Below are positions 17,010-26,208 of a stretch of DNA of 64,000 nt, piece after piece (within the stretch, counting starts at the first letter, position 1; the number at the start of each line of letters is the position of its first letter). The notes beneath the pieces are model-generated. The model made no database searches and was not told the origin of the DNA. It saw only the letters and a list, made by a program, of their open reading frames with translations. The position numbers and the translations under genes were made by a program. This stretch comes from Planctomycetota bacterium (GTDB taxonomy: Bacteria > Planctomycetota > Phycisphaerae > Phycisphaerales > SM1A02). The stretch lies in NCBI GenBank assembly GCA_009926625.1, contig RFON01000001.1, forward strand, positions 173,883-237,882. The letters are read 5' to 3'.

Positions 17010-17711
17010 GTGTCATCGTCTGACTTCCATGGCGGCGTGTCGATTCGGGGACTGCGCTTTCGTTACGACCGTGGATTTGCCATGGAGGTAGCCCGCCTCG
17101 ATGTTCCTGCTGGAGAACAGGCGCTGTTTGCTGGCAGTTCCGGCTGCGGGAAGTCCACCCTGCTCCACCTGATCGCAGGCATCGAGACGCCTGAATCGGG
17201 GTCCATCCTCATCGGGGGGACTGACATCTGTGCGCTCAGCGGTGGCGCGCGCGACACCTTTCGCGGTCGGCATGTCGGGATGGTGTTCCAGACTTTTCAA
17301 TTGCTGCACGGATTCACCGCCCTTGAGAATGTGATGCTGTCACTCATGCTGGGGGCTCCGACGCTTGATCGCCCGCGCATCCGCGCCGAGGCAGCGCTCG
17401 AGCGACTCGGCATGCTTGAACTGCATGCACCTGTCGAACGGCTCTCGGTCGGTCAACAGCAACGCGTGGCAGTCGCGCGCGCGGTCGTGACGGAGCCATC
17501 CGTCGTGCTCGCGGATGAACCGACCGCCAGCCTCGATCCCGCCAATGCTGCCACTGCGGTGGAACTCATCCGCGGCGCTGCACAAGCCGCGGGCGCTGCG
17601 TTGATCGTCACGAGCCACGATCCGTCGCTCCGCAGTGCTTTCACGCGCATCGTCGATGTGGCGCAGTTCGGATTGCCCGCGCCTGCGCCACGCGTTGGAG
17701 CGGCACGATGA
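17010..17711 (+). CDS. LolD/MacB-type ABC transporter ATPase (Zrg-like unit)
   Basis: 233 aa. Walker A GSSGCGKST, Q-loop MVFQTFQLLHGFTALENVM, a signature region with LSVGQQQRVAVARA (G in place of the first S of LSGGQ), Walker B VVLADEPTASLDP, and the H-loop VTSHDP. It belongs to the LolD/MacB/FtsE group, which pairs with FtsX-type permeases rather than classic importers. The permease gene overlaps its stop by 4 nt (ATGA). Start GTG 17010, 12 nt after the recG stop. With the following His-rich permease and DUF3299 protein it forms a set I associate with zinc-regulated loci. Confidence 0.88.
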   Translation: MSSSDFHGGVSIRGLRFRYDRGFAMEVARLDVPAGEQALFAGSSGCGKSTLLHLIAGIETPESGSILIGGTDICALSGGARDTFRGRHVGMVFQTFQLLHGFTALENVMLSLMLGAPTLDRPRIRAEAALERLGMLELHAPVERLSVGQQQRVAVARAVVTEPSVVLADEPTASLDPANAATAVELIRGAAQAAGAALIVTSHDPSLRSAFTRIVDVAQFGLPAPAPRVGAAR

Positions 17712-19102
17712 GCAACAGCATGAGTGACATGACGATCGTCCTGCGCAGCCTGCGAACGCGCGCGTTGGCCACGGGCGTCGCCACTGGCCTCGTCGCGATC
17801 GCCGTGGCACTCCTGCTCGTGCTGTTGTCGCTCCGCGAGGCCGCATCGCAGGCATTTCGCCGCGGGACCGGGAACATCCATCTGCTCGTCAGCGCAGACG
17901 CGAGTCCGCTCGTGGCGGTCCTCAATGGTCTCTTCTACGCCAACGCGCCGGCCAATCCGATCTCGTGGGTGAAGTTCAAGGAGATCGAAGATGGGTTCCC
18001 GTGGCAGTGGTGCATCCCCACGCAGCTTGGTGACTCGTACTTCGGCAGCCCGGTCATGGCCACGAGCCCAGACTTCTTCACCGACTTCGAGCCCGTTGCG
18101 GGCAGCCCCTTCCAGTTTTCCGATGGGCGTGCGTTCGAAGCGTCATTCGAGGTGGTCGTTGGCGCGGCCGTCGCAGCGGATCGTTCACTCAAGGTCGGAC
18201 AGAAGATCGTGCTCGCGCATGGGAGTGGCCGCGGCAGTGGCGCAGGTGCCGAGGGCGGTCATGAACACGCCGATCATCCGTATGAGGTAGTCGGCATCTT
18301 GCAGCCAACTGGCTCCGCACACGATCGTGCGCTGTTCACCGACCTCGTGAGCACATGGATCATTCACGCGGAGGAGAAGCGCGAGCATCCTGCTGGCGCA
18401 TCGGCAACTGAACAACCTGCCGCGCCGAAGGGTCCTTCCCAGGCAAGTACGAGCGATGCGGGTCAGGAGTCGGCACACGAACACGACCATGCTCACGACC
18501 ATGCGCATGTTGCTGAGGCTGATCTCCGCGACGAGGAGAAGTTGATCACAGGAATCCTGCTGCGAATCCCAACACGCCCAGGGAGTGATTCGTCTGCGTC
18601 GATCGCAGCGCAGTTCGACCGACTGCGCCGTGATGTGTCGATCACCGTGGCGCAACCTGCGCAGCAGATCGGCAGGCTCATGGCACTGATCGGTGACATC
18701 GATTGGCTGTTCGTGGCAATGGCCGTCGTCGTGCTCCTCTCGAGCGCCGCAAGCATCATGCTCGCGATGATCTCGTCGATGGAACTGCGGCGGCGTCAGG
18801 TGGCGATCTTGCGCGTCCTCGGCGCGAGCGCCTGGCGCGTCTTCGCGCTCGCCATCACCGAAAGCACGCTCATCGGCCTAATCGGTGCGGGGATCGGCGC
18901 GGCGCTCGCGATCCTTGGCGGTTGGGTGGCCACGACGCTCCTCGCCGAGCGTGTTGGCGTTGTCGTCACTGGTGCTGTCGATCCTCGAGCTGCAATTCTT
19001 GTCGCAGCGGGCGCCGTTGTGCTGGCATCGATCGCGGGCATCGTGCCTGCGGTGAAGGCATATCGCACGCCAATTACCAGGCACCTCCGACCGCTTGCCT
19101 AG
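17708..19102 (+). CDS. FtsX-type ABC permease with a histidine-rich loop
   Basis: 464 aa. MacB/FtsX topology: one membrane segment near residues 20-40, a large extracytoplasmic domain, then three C-terminal segments around DWLFVAMAVVVLLSSAAS, FALAITESTLIGLIGAG and VDPRAAILVAAGAVVLAS. ELRRRQVAILRVLGAS is the conserved FtsX motif. The extracytoplasmic domain carries HEHADH and HEHDHAHDHAHVAEAD, His/Asp-rich patches likely to bind a transition metal such as zinc. The gene overlaps its ATPase partner by 4 nt and is followed by the DUF3299 gene. It probably powers an envelope process linked to metal supply. Confidence 0.85.
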   Translation: MSNSMSDMTIVLRSLRTRALATGVATGLVAIAVALLLVLLSLREAASQAFRRGTGNIHLLVSADASPLVAVLNGLFYANAPANPISWVKFKEIEDGFPWQWCIPTQLGDSYFGSPVMATSPDFFTDFEPVAGSPFQFSDGRAFEASFEVVVGAAVAADRSLKVGQKIVLAHGSGRGSGAGAEGGHEHADHPYEVVGILQPTGSAHDRALFTDLVSTWIIHAEEKREHPAGASATEQPAAPKGPSQASTSDAGQESAHEHDHAHDHAHVAEADLRDEEKLITGILLRIPTRPGSDSSASIAAQFDRLRRDVSITVAQPAQQIGRLMALIGDIDWLFVAMAVVVLLSSAASIMLAMISSMELRRRQVAILRVLGASAWRVFALAITESTLIGLIGAGIGAALAILGGWVATTLLAERVGVVVTGAVDPRAAILVAAGAVVLASIAGIVPAVKAYRTPITRHLRPLA

Positions 19103-19112
19103 TCCGCTTGCG

Positions 19113-19118
19113 TAGGCT
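19113..19118 (+). promoter_or_regulatory. Leaderless-type -10 for the DUF3299 gene
   Basis: TAGGCT, 9 nt before ATG 19128, in the 25-nt gap after the permease. It is the same hexamer and spacing as at 16995-17000. Confidence 0.4.
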
Positions 19119-19127
19119 GTCGCCCGA

Positions 19128-19886
19128 ATGCGTGCGCTCTGGCTCCTGATTGCATTGCTCGTTGCTGGTGCGATCATCATTTGGTGGCGCAGCGCTCCCG
19201 AGCCACCCGCTGGCGAAGCGATCATCGACAGCGCCCCTGCCCCGCGCGCGGCAAGCCCAACCGCCGCTCCTCGTGCCGCTGCCGTCGACGCCAGTGCCGC
19301 TGCGCCCGCACCCGCGGCGGGGCAAGCCGCTTCCGCCAATGCTCCCGTGCCGCTCGCGCCGCTTTCCGGCGGGCTCGCAATTGGCCTCGACAAGCAGGTC
19401 AAGGGCGCAACGGTTCGCCCGGGGCGACTGGTGCAGAAGGACGGCGCAATTCTTGCGGATGGCAAGTACACGATCAAGGGCGACGGCACTGCTGAACGCC
19501 CCTACGAACTCTCGTGGGAGCTGCTCATGAGCGCCGCCGACACCTTCATTCCTCGATTGGGCGAGAAGCAGATTCCCCAGCGGATCGCGATGCTTGATGG
19601 AGCGCACGTCCGCATCTCGGGCTACATCGCGTTTCCGCTGATCGTCACCGAAGCGAGCGAGTGCTTGGTGATGCTGAATCAGTGGGATGGCTGCTGCATC
19701 GGCGTTCCTCCATCGCCCTACGACGCCATTGAAGTGAAACTGGCCGCACCGACGGACAACTCGCGCCGCCACATCGTGCGTGTCGGCACCCTTGAAGGTG
19801 TCTTCCGCATCGATCCCTATGTGGTCGAGAAGTGGTTGGTTGGTCTCTATCTCCTCGAGAACGCAACATTGGACACCGAACTGTGA
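19128..19886 (+). CDS. DUF3299-type exported protein
   Basis: 252 aa. It has one N-terminal membrane or signal segment (LWLLIALLVAGAIIIWW), then an Ala/Pro-rich linker to about residue 85, then a compact domain. VRISGYIAFPLIVTEASE and LNQWDGCCIGVPPSPYDAIE match DUF3299, where a Cys next to [VI]PP(P/S)P is typical. The domain's function is not established. As I recall, DUF3299 genes lie beside FtsX-type ABC genes in zinc-starvation (zrg-like) operons of proteobacteria, and the same trio occurs here. The next gene starts inside its stop codon (TGATG). Confidence 0.75.
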   Translation: MRALWLLIALLVAGAIIIWWRSAPEPPAGEAIIDSAPAPRAASPTAAPRAAAVDASAAAPAPAAGQAASANAPVPLAPLSGGLAIGLDKQVKGATVRPGRLVQKDGAILADGKYTIKGDGTAERPYELSWELLMSAADTFIPRLGEKQIPQRIAMLDGAHVRISGYIAFPLIVTEASECLVMLNQWDGCCIGVPPSPYDAIEVKLAAPTDNSRRHIVRVGTLEGVFRIDPYVVEKWLVGLYLLENATLDTEL

Positions 19887-21565
19887 TGCACACGATTTGC
19901 ATGCTCTTCGCATTGGCGTGCGGAGCGTCGGCGCCAAGCACCGCTCGCGCGGATGAAGCTGTGACGAACGCGATCGCCCTTGCTCGCCAACTGGTCACTG
20001 CGAATCCGCGCAGCGCGGAAATCATGTCGATTGGCGCGTCACGCGGCGGCGCTTCCATCGAGTGCCTGCGCATCAGTCGAGATCTTGCGCTTGCCGCGGG
20101 GCAGCCGGCCGTGTTGGTCGTTGGTGGACTCGACGGCAGCAGGCCTGGCAGCGTGACGATCGCCGTCGAGTGCGCGAAGCGGCTGCTCGCCGATCCCGAC
20201 AAGTTGGATGGCGTCACCCTGTTCGTCATCCCCTGCGCGAATCCTGACGCGTTTGCCCCGAGCGCCGTGCGGGCGAACGGACTCTCGCTGCGGAACGCCC
20301 GTCCCACGGATGAGGATCGCGATGGGCGCACCGATGAAGATGCGCCCTGCGACATCAACGGTGACGGCGTGATCGCGATGATGCGCAGGATCGCGCCGCC
20401 CGCTGATGCGCCGCCGACGCACCTTCCCGATCCGATCGATCCGCGGCTCATGCGCACGCCCGACGCTGCACGCAACCTCCGCGCGACCTGCACGCTGCAT
20501 GTCGAGGGACTCGACAAGGACGGCGATCGTCTCGTTGCAGAGGATTCTTTCGGCGGCGTCGATGTGGACCGCAATTTCCCGCACATGTGGCGGGAGTTCG
20601 ATCGAACGGCTGGCGAGATGCCGCTGAGTGAACCGGAGTCGCTCGCACTCGCCCGCTTCATCACCGACCGACCAAACATTTACGCCGCCTTGGTGCTCGG
20701 GCGCTGGGACAATCTCCTGCGCATCCCCGATCACAAGCCACGCGAACCCTCGGGGCGTTTCCCTGCATTCTTGGAGGAGGCGGATCGTCCGCTCATGGAG
20801 GAACTGGCGCGGCGGTGGCAGTCCGCATCGGGGCAGGAACGCAGCGCAGACTGCGATCCCGCGGGATCACTTGCGCTGTGGATGTACGCGCACCGAGGCA
20901 TCCTCGCCGTTGCCACGCAGGCATGGGGTTGCCCAGATCCACCACCGTTGCCAGAGGGAACGCCTGCGCCTCCGAGCGATGCTCCCAAGCCGCAGGACGA
21001 AGATGGCGCGCAGTGGCTCTTGTGGATCGACCGCGCGTCAATCGCTGGCGCATTCATCCCGTGGCAGGCGTTCAACCATCCGCTGCTTGGACCCGTGGAA
21101 ATCGGCGGCTTTGCGCCGCATGCACGAAGCGAGCCACCCGCAGCGGAACTGCCGCGCCTCGGGAGCGCCGCGGCGGACTTCACCGCGCAACTGATCGCAG
21201 GCTGTCCGCGCCCGCGGCTTGCCAATGTGCGTGCGCGCACTCTGGCGCCGGGGCTGACCGACATCGAGGCAGAGATCGTGAACGAATCATGGCTGCCCAC
21301 CGCGCCTGCCATGGGCAGGAACAGCAGACGAGCGAGTCCAGTTGTGGTGAGCCTGTCAGTGCCCAAGGCACAGGTGCAAAGCGGTCAGCGCGTGAGCGTC
21401 ATCGATGGGATCGAGGGTGCGGGCGGTCGCAGGCCGATGCACTGGATCGTGCAGACCGCGCCGGGCGAACCGATCCATGTCGATATTCGCTGGCGACCGC
21501 AGCGCACGCTGCGAACCACGGTGATCGACGGCGCAGTCACGGCCAACAACGAGGTACTGCCATGA
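19886..21565 (+). CDS. M14 carboxypeptidase-like protein, catalytic site lost
   Basis: 559 aa with a short signal peptide. It aligns along its length with the following M14 protein, but every metal or catalytic position differs. The HGNE zinc motif reads DGSR (84-87), the third-ligand region reads LVLGRWDN instead of SYHNAGG, and the catalytic Glu region reads VATQAW instead of FTDELW. VDVDRNFPHMW, the substrate-binding region, is kept. An Asp-rich insert (DEDRDGRTDEDAPCDINGDG) looks calcium-binding. It probably binds a peptide or wall ligand without cleaving it. The start ATG overlaps the DUF3299 stop (TGATG), and the stop overlaps the next ATG (ATGA). Confidence 0.7.
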   Translation: MHTICMLFALACGASAPSTARADEAVTNAIALARQLVTANPRSAEIMSIGASRGGASIECLRISRDLALAAGQPAVLVVGGLDGSRPGSVTIAVECAKRLLADPDKLDGVTLFVIPCANPDAFAPSAVRANGLSLRNARPTDEDRDGRTDEDAPCDINGDGVIAMMRRIAPPADAPPTHLPDPIDPRLMRTPDAARNLRATCTLHVEGLDKDGDRLVAEDSFGGVDVDRNFPHMWREFDRTAGEMPLSEPESLALARFITDRPNIYAALVLGRWDNLLRIPDHKPREPSGRFPAFLEEADRPLMEELARRWQSASGQERSADCDPAGSLALWMYAHRGILAVATQAWGCPDPPPLPEGTPAPPSDAPKPQDEDGAQWLLWIDRASIAGAFIPWQAFNHPLLGPVEIGGFAPHARSEPPAAELPRLGSAAADFTAQLIAGCPRPRLANVRARTLAPGLTDIEAEIVNESWLPTAPAMGRNSRRASPVVVSLSVPKAQVQSGQRVSVIDGIEGAGGRRPMHWIVQTAPGEPIHVDIRWRPQRTLRTTVIDGAVTANNEVLP

Positions 21566-23322
21566 TCCGTCGTCTCCCAGCGCGCGTGGCGATCATCGGA
21601 CTTCTGGCGCTTCCGTGCAGCGGCCAACAGATGATTGAGGGTCCAACTTCGATTGCGTGGAACCGCTACTACGACGCTGCGGAAGTCGATGCGCTCATCG
21701 ACACGCTCGTGCGTGCGTATCCATCGCTGCTGACGATTGAGACCATCGGTGCCTCCGCGCAAGGGCGCCCGCTTCGGGTCATCACGCTGAACAATGCAGC
21801 GACGGGTGCCGCCAACACCAAGCCGGCCATGTGGATCGATGGCAACATCCATGGGAACGAGTTGCAGGCAACTGAGACGGTTCTCTATTCGATCGATGCG
21901 CTTTGCCGCGCCCACGGCACGCTGAAGCCGTTGACGGAACTCGTGGATGGATGTGCGTTCTTCTTCCTCCCTTCGATGAACCCCGACGGACGCGCCGCTT
22001 GGTTCTCGATGCAGTCGAGCCCGCACGCCTTTCGCACAGGCCTCGTTCCCACGGACAATGACCGTGATGGCGCGATCGACGAGGATGGGCCAGATGACCT
22101 CGACGGCGACAAGTCCATCGGACAGATGTGGCGCCGCGACCGCTTCGGAACGCATCGACGGAATGCGCGCGATCCCCGCGTTCTCGAAGTGGTGCCGCGC
22201 GATCCGCGACCAGATGGCTCGATCGAGTACGGCGACTGGTCGTTGGCTGGAAGTGAGGGGATCGACAACGATGGCGATGGTCAGGTGAACGAGGACGGTC
22301 CAGGCGGGTACGACATGAACCGCAACTGGCCTTGCGATTGGCAGCCCGACCACATTCAGGGCGGTGCTGGCGACATGCCGCTGAGCTACCCAGAAACGCG
22401 CGCCGTTGCTGCATGGATCCTCCGCCATCCCAACATTGCCGCCGCGCAGAGCTATCACAATGCCGGCGGCATGATCCTGCGTGGGCCTGGCGCGTCTTAC
22501 CGCGATGGCGATTACGCCAGTGCAGACCGCGCCGTGTACGACTCGATCGCGGCAGCGGGCGCGGAGATGATGCCGTACTACACCCCGATGGTGATCTACA
22601 AGGACCTCTACACGGTGCACGGTGGCTTCGTGAACTGGATGGCTGAGTCGCTTGGGGTCATTGCGTTCACCGATGAGCTCTGGAGCGATCGCCGGATCCT
22701 CCAGAATGGGAACGATCCTTCACCCGAGCAGATGATGCGCTGGCGCGATCGCGTGCTCTTCGGCCAAACGACCACCGACTGGACTGAACTGCCGCACCCC
22801 GAGTTCGGCACGGTGCTCGTGGGCGGTCCCAACAAGTGGTCGAGCCGCCTCCCGCCACCTTTCATGCTCGAGGAGGAAGCGCACCGCAACTTCGCGTTCA
22901 CTGCGTTCCATGCGAGCCAGATGCCGCGGGTGGCGTTCCGCAGCATCGAACTGAAACCGCTCGGCAGCGACACCTGGGCGGTCACGCTTGAGATCGCGAA
23001 CGACCGCCGCATCCCGACGCGCACTGCGCGAGCTGCTGCATGCTCGATCGGCATGCCCGACACGCTCACTTGGACATCGGCGGACTCTGATGGACCGACC
23101 GTCGTGGCAGCGGGGCCTGTTCCGAATCGGCTTGAGTCTGCGTTCAATCCGGTCTCCGCTGAACCGAACTGCCTGCGAGTCAACGATGGGATTCCAGGCC
23201 TTGGCGCACGAACGTTCCGCTTCCTGGTTCGCGGCAGCGCTGGACAGCGGGCAACAATTCGGTTTGCGGGCGAGAAGTTCAAGGCAATTCAGACGGAGAT
23301 TGCCATGCCGAAGGCGCCATGA
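21562..23322 (+). CDS. Secreted M14-family zinc carboxypeptidase
   Basis: 586 aa with a signal peptide of about 22 residues. The M14 active site is complete: H97 and E100 in DGNIHGNE, substrate residues in DMNRNW (about 251-256), H299 in SYHNAGG, and E372 in AFTDELW. Two Asp-rich segments (DNDRDGAIDEDGPDDLDGD and GIDNDGDGQVNEDG) resemble calcium loops. A C-terminal beta-rich domain (about 440-580) follows the catalytic part. It should remove C-terminal residues from peptides or wall stem peptides outside the cytoplasm. It is translationally coupled to its inactive paralogue upstream and to the flavoprotein downstream, with 4-nt overlaps. Confidence 0.88.
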   Translation: MIRRLPARVAIIGLLALPCSGQQMIEGPTSIAWNRYYDAAEVDALIDTLVRAYPSLLTIETIGASAQGRPLRVITLNNAATGAANTKPAMWIDGNIHGNELQATETVLYSIDALCRAHGTLKPLTELVDGCAFFFLPSMNPDGRAAWFSMQSSPHAFRTGLVPTDNDRDGAIDEDGPDDLDGDKSIGQMWRRDRFGTHRRNARDPRVLEVVPRDPRPDGSIEYGDWSLAGSEGIDNDGDGQVNEDGPGGYDMNRNWPCDWQPDHIQGGAGDMPLSYPETRAVAAWILRHPNIAAAQSYHNAGGMILRGPGASYRDGDYASADRAVYDSIAAAGAEMMPYYTPMVIYKDLYTVHGGFVNWMAESLGVIAFTDELWSDRRILQNGNDPSPEQMMRWRDRVLFGQTTTDWTELPHPEFGTVLVGGPNKWSSRLPPPFMLEEEAHRNFAFTAFHASQMPRVAFRSIELKPLGSDTWAVTLEIANDRRIPTRTARAAACSIGMPDTLTWTSADSDGPTVVAAGPVPNRLESAFNPVSAEPNCLRVNDGIPGLGARTFRFLVRGSAGQRATIRFAGEKFKAIQTEIAMPKAP

Positions 23323-24665
23323 GCGGCGAAGTTCCACCGTGCACCGACATCGTCGTTGTCGGTGCGGGCGCCGCCGGTCTGTTCGCGGCCACATGGGCCG
23401 CGCGGACCTGCCCCGATCTGCGCGTCACGGTCGTTGACGGTGCGAAGTCGCTTGGCGCAAAGATCCTGGTGGCGGGAGGCGGACGATGCAATGTGACGCA
23501 CCATGTCGTCGATGAGCGTGACTATCGCGGCGCGAATCCCGCAGCGATCCGTGCAGTGCTCCGCCGATTCCCAGTGGAAGCGACCATCCGTTTCTTCGCC
23601 GAGTGCGGCGTGGAACTGAAGCGGGAAGCGACGGGCAAACTTTTTCCCGTCACCGACAAGGCTCGCACCGTGCTTGACGCGCTGCTCGGCGCCGCCGCGG
23701 CGGCAGGCGTTCATGTCCTGCACCCCTGTCGAGTGGAAGCCATTCGTGCCCATGGTGACACCAGTGGCGCATGGCTTGAACTGTCGACGCAGCACGGACC
23801 GATGCGCGCGCGCTGCGTCGTTCTCTGTACCGGCGGCATGAGCCTGCCACGCTCTGGCTCGGATGGCGGAGGCTTCCTGCTCGCGCGTGCACTCGGACAC
23901 ACCACCACGCCGTTGATCGAGCCGGCATTGGTGCCGCTGACGCTGCCTGATGGGCATTGGCTTCGCCAACTCAGCGGCGTGTCGTTGCCCGCTTCGATCA
24001 CGATCGCCTTGGCAACTGGTGCGAAGGCGCAGGTGCACGGCAAGCCGCTGAAGCCAATCGAGGGTGCTGTCCTCTGCACGCATTTCGGGCTCAGCGGGCC
24101 TGCGATCCTTGATGCAAGCCGCCACTGGATCCATGCGAACGCGGCGGATGCTGCGGCGCGACTGGTCATTCAGTGGCTGCAAGGGATTTCCGCGGACACG
24201 CTCGACCAACGACTGCTCGAAGCGAAGGGTCGAAGCGTGCTTGCGGCCCTGCACGGGCTGCTGCCAGAACGATTCCTGCGCGCAGCATGTGCCGAGGCGC
24301 AGGTGGATGCGGCGGCGGGAGTCCAACAGATTTCCCGCGATCGGCGGCAGGGTCTTGCACGGCTCCTCTGCGCCTGCGATGTCATGCCAAACGGAACTCG
24401 GGGATTCACCGCTGCTGAAACGACGGCCGGAGGCATCCCACTCGACGAAGTCGACGGCACCACCATGATGAGCCGTTGCACTGACAATCTGTTCATCTGC
24501 GGGGAGATGCTTGATGTCGACGGCAGGATCGGCGGCTTCAGTTTCCAGTGGGCGTGGGCGAGCGGGCACATTGCGGGATGCGCAGCAGCAGAAAGAGCGC
24601 GCTCGCTCCGTGCGGCAGTCATCGGCGACGACCCCTCACGGCGCATCGGCGAGGCATCGAGGTGA
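23319..24665 (+). CDS. BaiN/YhiN-type (HI0933 family) FAD flavoprotein
   Basis: 448 aa. An N-terminal dinucleotide-binding fold IVVVGAGAAGLFAAT is followed by LGAKILVAGGGRCNVTH, the family hallmark GGGRCN, and GKLFPVTDKA. Near the C-terminus ETTAGGIPLDEVD and LFICGEMLDVDGRIGGFSFQ complete the FAD site. The family includes reductases of uncertain physiological substrate and is named after the bile-acid enzyme BaiN. Start ATG 23319 overlaps the carboxypeptidase stop by 4 nt. The FkbM gene starts in its stop (GTGA). Confidence 0.9.
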   Translation: MSGEVPPCTDIVVVGAGAAGLFAATWAARTCPDLRVTVVDGAKSLGAKILVAGGGRCNVTHHVVDERDYRGANPAAIRAVLRRFPVEATIRFFAECGVELKREATGKLFPVTDKARTVLDALLGAAAAAGVHVLHPCRVEAIRAHGDTSGAWLELSTQHGPMRARCVVLCTGGMSLPRSGSDGGGFLLARALGHTTTPLIEPALVPLTLPDGHWLRQLSGVSLPASITIALATGAKAQVHGKPLKPIEGAVLCTHFGLSGPAILDASRHWIHANAADAAARLVIQWLQGISADTLDQRLLEAKGRSVLAALHGLLPERFLRAACAEAQVDAAAGVQQISRDRRQGLARLLCACDVMPNGTRGFTAAETTAGGIPLDEVDGTTMMSRCTDNLFICGEMLDVDGRIGGFSFQWAWASGHIAGCAAAERARSLRAAVIGDDPSRRIGEASR

Positions 24666-25459
24666 ATCGTGCGGCATTTCTCGATCTGGTCCGACGCGAT
24701 GGTCTGGCGCAGTGGCCCGATCTCGATGCTCGCCACGCGAGCGGCATTGCCGAATCGATGCGCTACCTCAACGGACTTCGCGGGTCGGTGATCGTCGATC
24801 ACCCGTGCGTTGACGGGCTTTGCATGGACCTCGATGCGTCCGTCGGCGCGAAGATCTTCCATCTGCTTCGCATTGGCGATTACGAAGCGGGCGACTTCGA
24901 TCTTTACCGCGCGCATCTCTCGCGCGGCGAACGCGTGCTTGAACTCGGCGGCGGCGTCGGTGTTGCCGCGGCATGCTGCGCGCAGATCACCGAGACCGAA
25001 GTGACCGTGGTGGAGCCCAACCCTCGCCTGCACGACCTGATCCGTCGGCAAGCAGCCGCCAATGGCGTCCGCGTTCGCGTGGATCCTCGCTGTGCGACCA
25101 CCTCAACGACCCCGCCGCGCGTTCCGTTCCATCTGAACGCCGAACTGTGGCGGTCTTCACTCCTGCCCGATGTTGGCGAGGTCTACGACGCAATCATGGT
25201 CGATGCCGTGAGCGTTCACGCGCTGCTCGACACGCACCAGCCCGATGTGCTCATTGTCGACATCGAAGGATCAGAGCGCGAACTGTTCGAGGATCCGCCG
25301 CAACGCATTCCACGAAAACTCTTCGTCGAGATCCATGTGCCACGAATCGGCGAGACCGCCTCCGCCGACTTGGTGGAACGCCTCACAGGCTTGGGATACA
25401 GGCTCGTGGACCACCGCGCATGGATGTTCCACTTTCAAGCGGTGCCTCGAAGCACCTGA
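24662..25459 (+). CDS. FkbM-family SAM-dependent methyltransferase
   Basis: 265 aa. SAM motif I ERVLELGGGVGVAAA (about 98-112), an acidic strand VTVVEPN, and the FkbM signature PDVLIVDIEGSERELFE are present. FkbM enzymes O-methylate sugars or other small molecules; the substrate cannot be read from the sequence. GTG 24662 was chosen because it forms a GTGA overlap with the flavoprotein stop. The stop abuts the HIT gene stop with no base between. Confidence 0.85.
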   Translation: MNRAAFLDLVRRDGLAQWPDLDARHASGIAESMRYLNGLRGSVIVDHPCVDGLCMDLDASVGAKIFHLLRIGDYEAGDFDLYRAHLSRGERVLELGGGVGVAAACCAQITETEVTVVEPNPRLHDLIRRQAAANGVRVRVDPRCATTSTTPPRVPFHLNAELWRSSLLPDVGEVYDAIMVDAVSVHALLDTHQPDVLIVDIEGSERELFEDPPQRIPRKLFVEIHVPRIGETASADLVERLTGLGYRLVDHRAWMFHFQAVPRST

Positions 25460-25927
25460 TCACGCGTGCGTGAGGCAGTCGAGTTCGCCCGCGAGCCGCG
25501 CGCGCATCGAGGCGATGATCGCGTCAACCGCATCGGGAGCGGCGGGCGCGCGCTCGCGTCGCTCCACGGCGCGGTAGAAATCGGCCACGGCCCATGCGCG
25601 GGTCGCCTCGCACGACGCATCCCTCGGAATGAGGTGCGCATGCAGGTGTGGTGCGCCTTCCCCGAACATCACCACATACACGCGCGGAACGCGCCGCGTA
25701 TCACGCAGCGCACGCATGCAGGCACCGAGGATCCGTGCAAACTCCCGCTCCTCAACTGGATTGAGGTCGGCGACGCTGGCCACATGTCGGCGCGAACAGA
25801 GCAAGAACCAGCCGCACAGCGGCGCGGGACCGGGATGATGCCGAAGGATCCAGCGGGGACTCTCCCAGGCGACGAGACACGGACTCGGTTCGTGAGCCGC
25901 GCACACCGAACAGCGGTCGTCGATCAC
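25460..25927 (-). CDS. HIT-family nucleotide-binding protein
   Basis: 155 aa. It contains the histidine triad HLHAHLIPRD and an N-terminal CSVCAAHE pair that may bind zinc. Also visible are the HIT-type strand YVVMFGEGAP and a helix VEEREFARILGACMRAL. HIT proteins hydrolyse nucleotide phosphoramidates or dinucleoside polyphosphates. GTG 25927 overlaps the MazG stop by 4 nt (GTGA). The longer frame upstream is a shadow of the MazG gene. Confidence 0.85.
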   Translation of the reverse strand: MIDDRCSVCAAHEPSPCLVAWESPRWILRHHPGPAPLCGWFLLCSRRHVASVADLNPVEEREFARILGACMRALRDTRRVPRVYVVMFGEGAPHLHAHLIPRDASCEATRAWAVADFYRAVERRERAPAAPDAVDAIIASMRARLAGELDCLTHA

Positions 25928-26208
25928 TTGATGCCCTTGGGACCGCCCTGTTCCATGTACTTGGCGCGTATTGCCTGCTCGAGATCGACATCGCAGATGT
26001 TTGCAAGCGTGCACATCCATGCCAGACAGTCCGCAAACTCCTCGCGCAGGTTTGCCGGATCTCCAGCCCCCTTCTCGAACTGCCCGATTGCGTGCGCGAG
26101 TTCGCCAAACTCCTCGGCGAACCATACGAATGTCTTGGAAGGTCCTCGAGCCCGATCCGTGGCGTCGTACCGATCGCGGATCAACCGCTGAAAGTCACCG
26201 ATTTCCAT
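25924..26208 (-). CDS. MazG-like nucleotide pyrophosphohydrolase
   Basis: 94 aa, a single MazG domain. The metal-binding pattern EExxE is seen in FAEEFGELAHAI (about 31-42) and a second acidic helix in LREEFADCLAWM (about 54-65). Such small all-alpha enzymes hydrolyse (d)NTPs to monophosphates and pyrophosphate, for housecleaning or dCTP/dUTP control. TAGCCT lies 6 nt before the ATG. It is coupled to the HIT gene. Confidence 0.88.
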   Translation of the reverse strand: MEIGDFQRLIRDRYDATDRARGPSKTFVWFAEEFGELAHAIGQFEKGAGDPANLREEFADCLAWMCTLANICDVDLEQAIRAKYMEQGGPKGIK

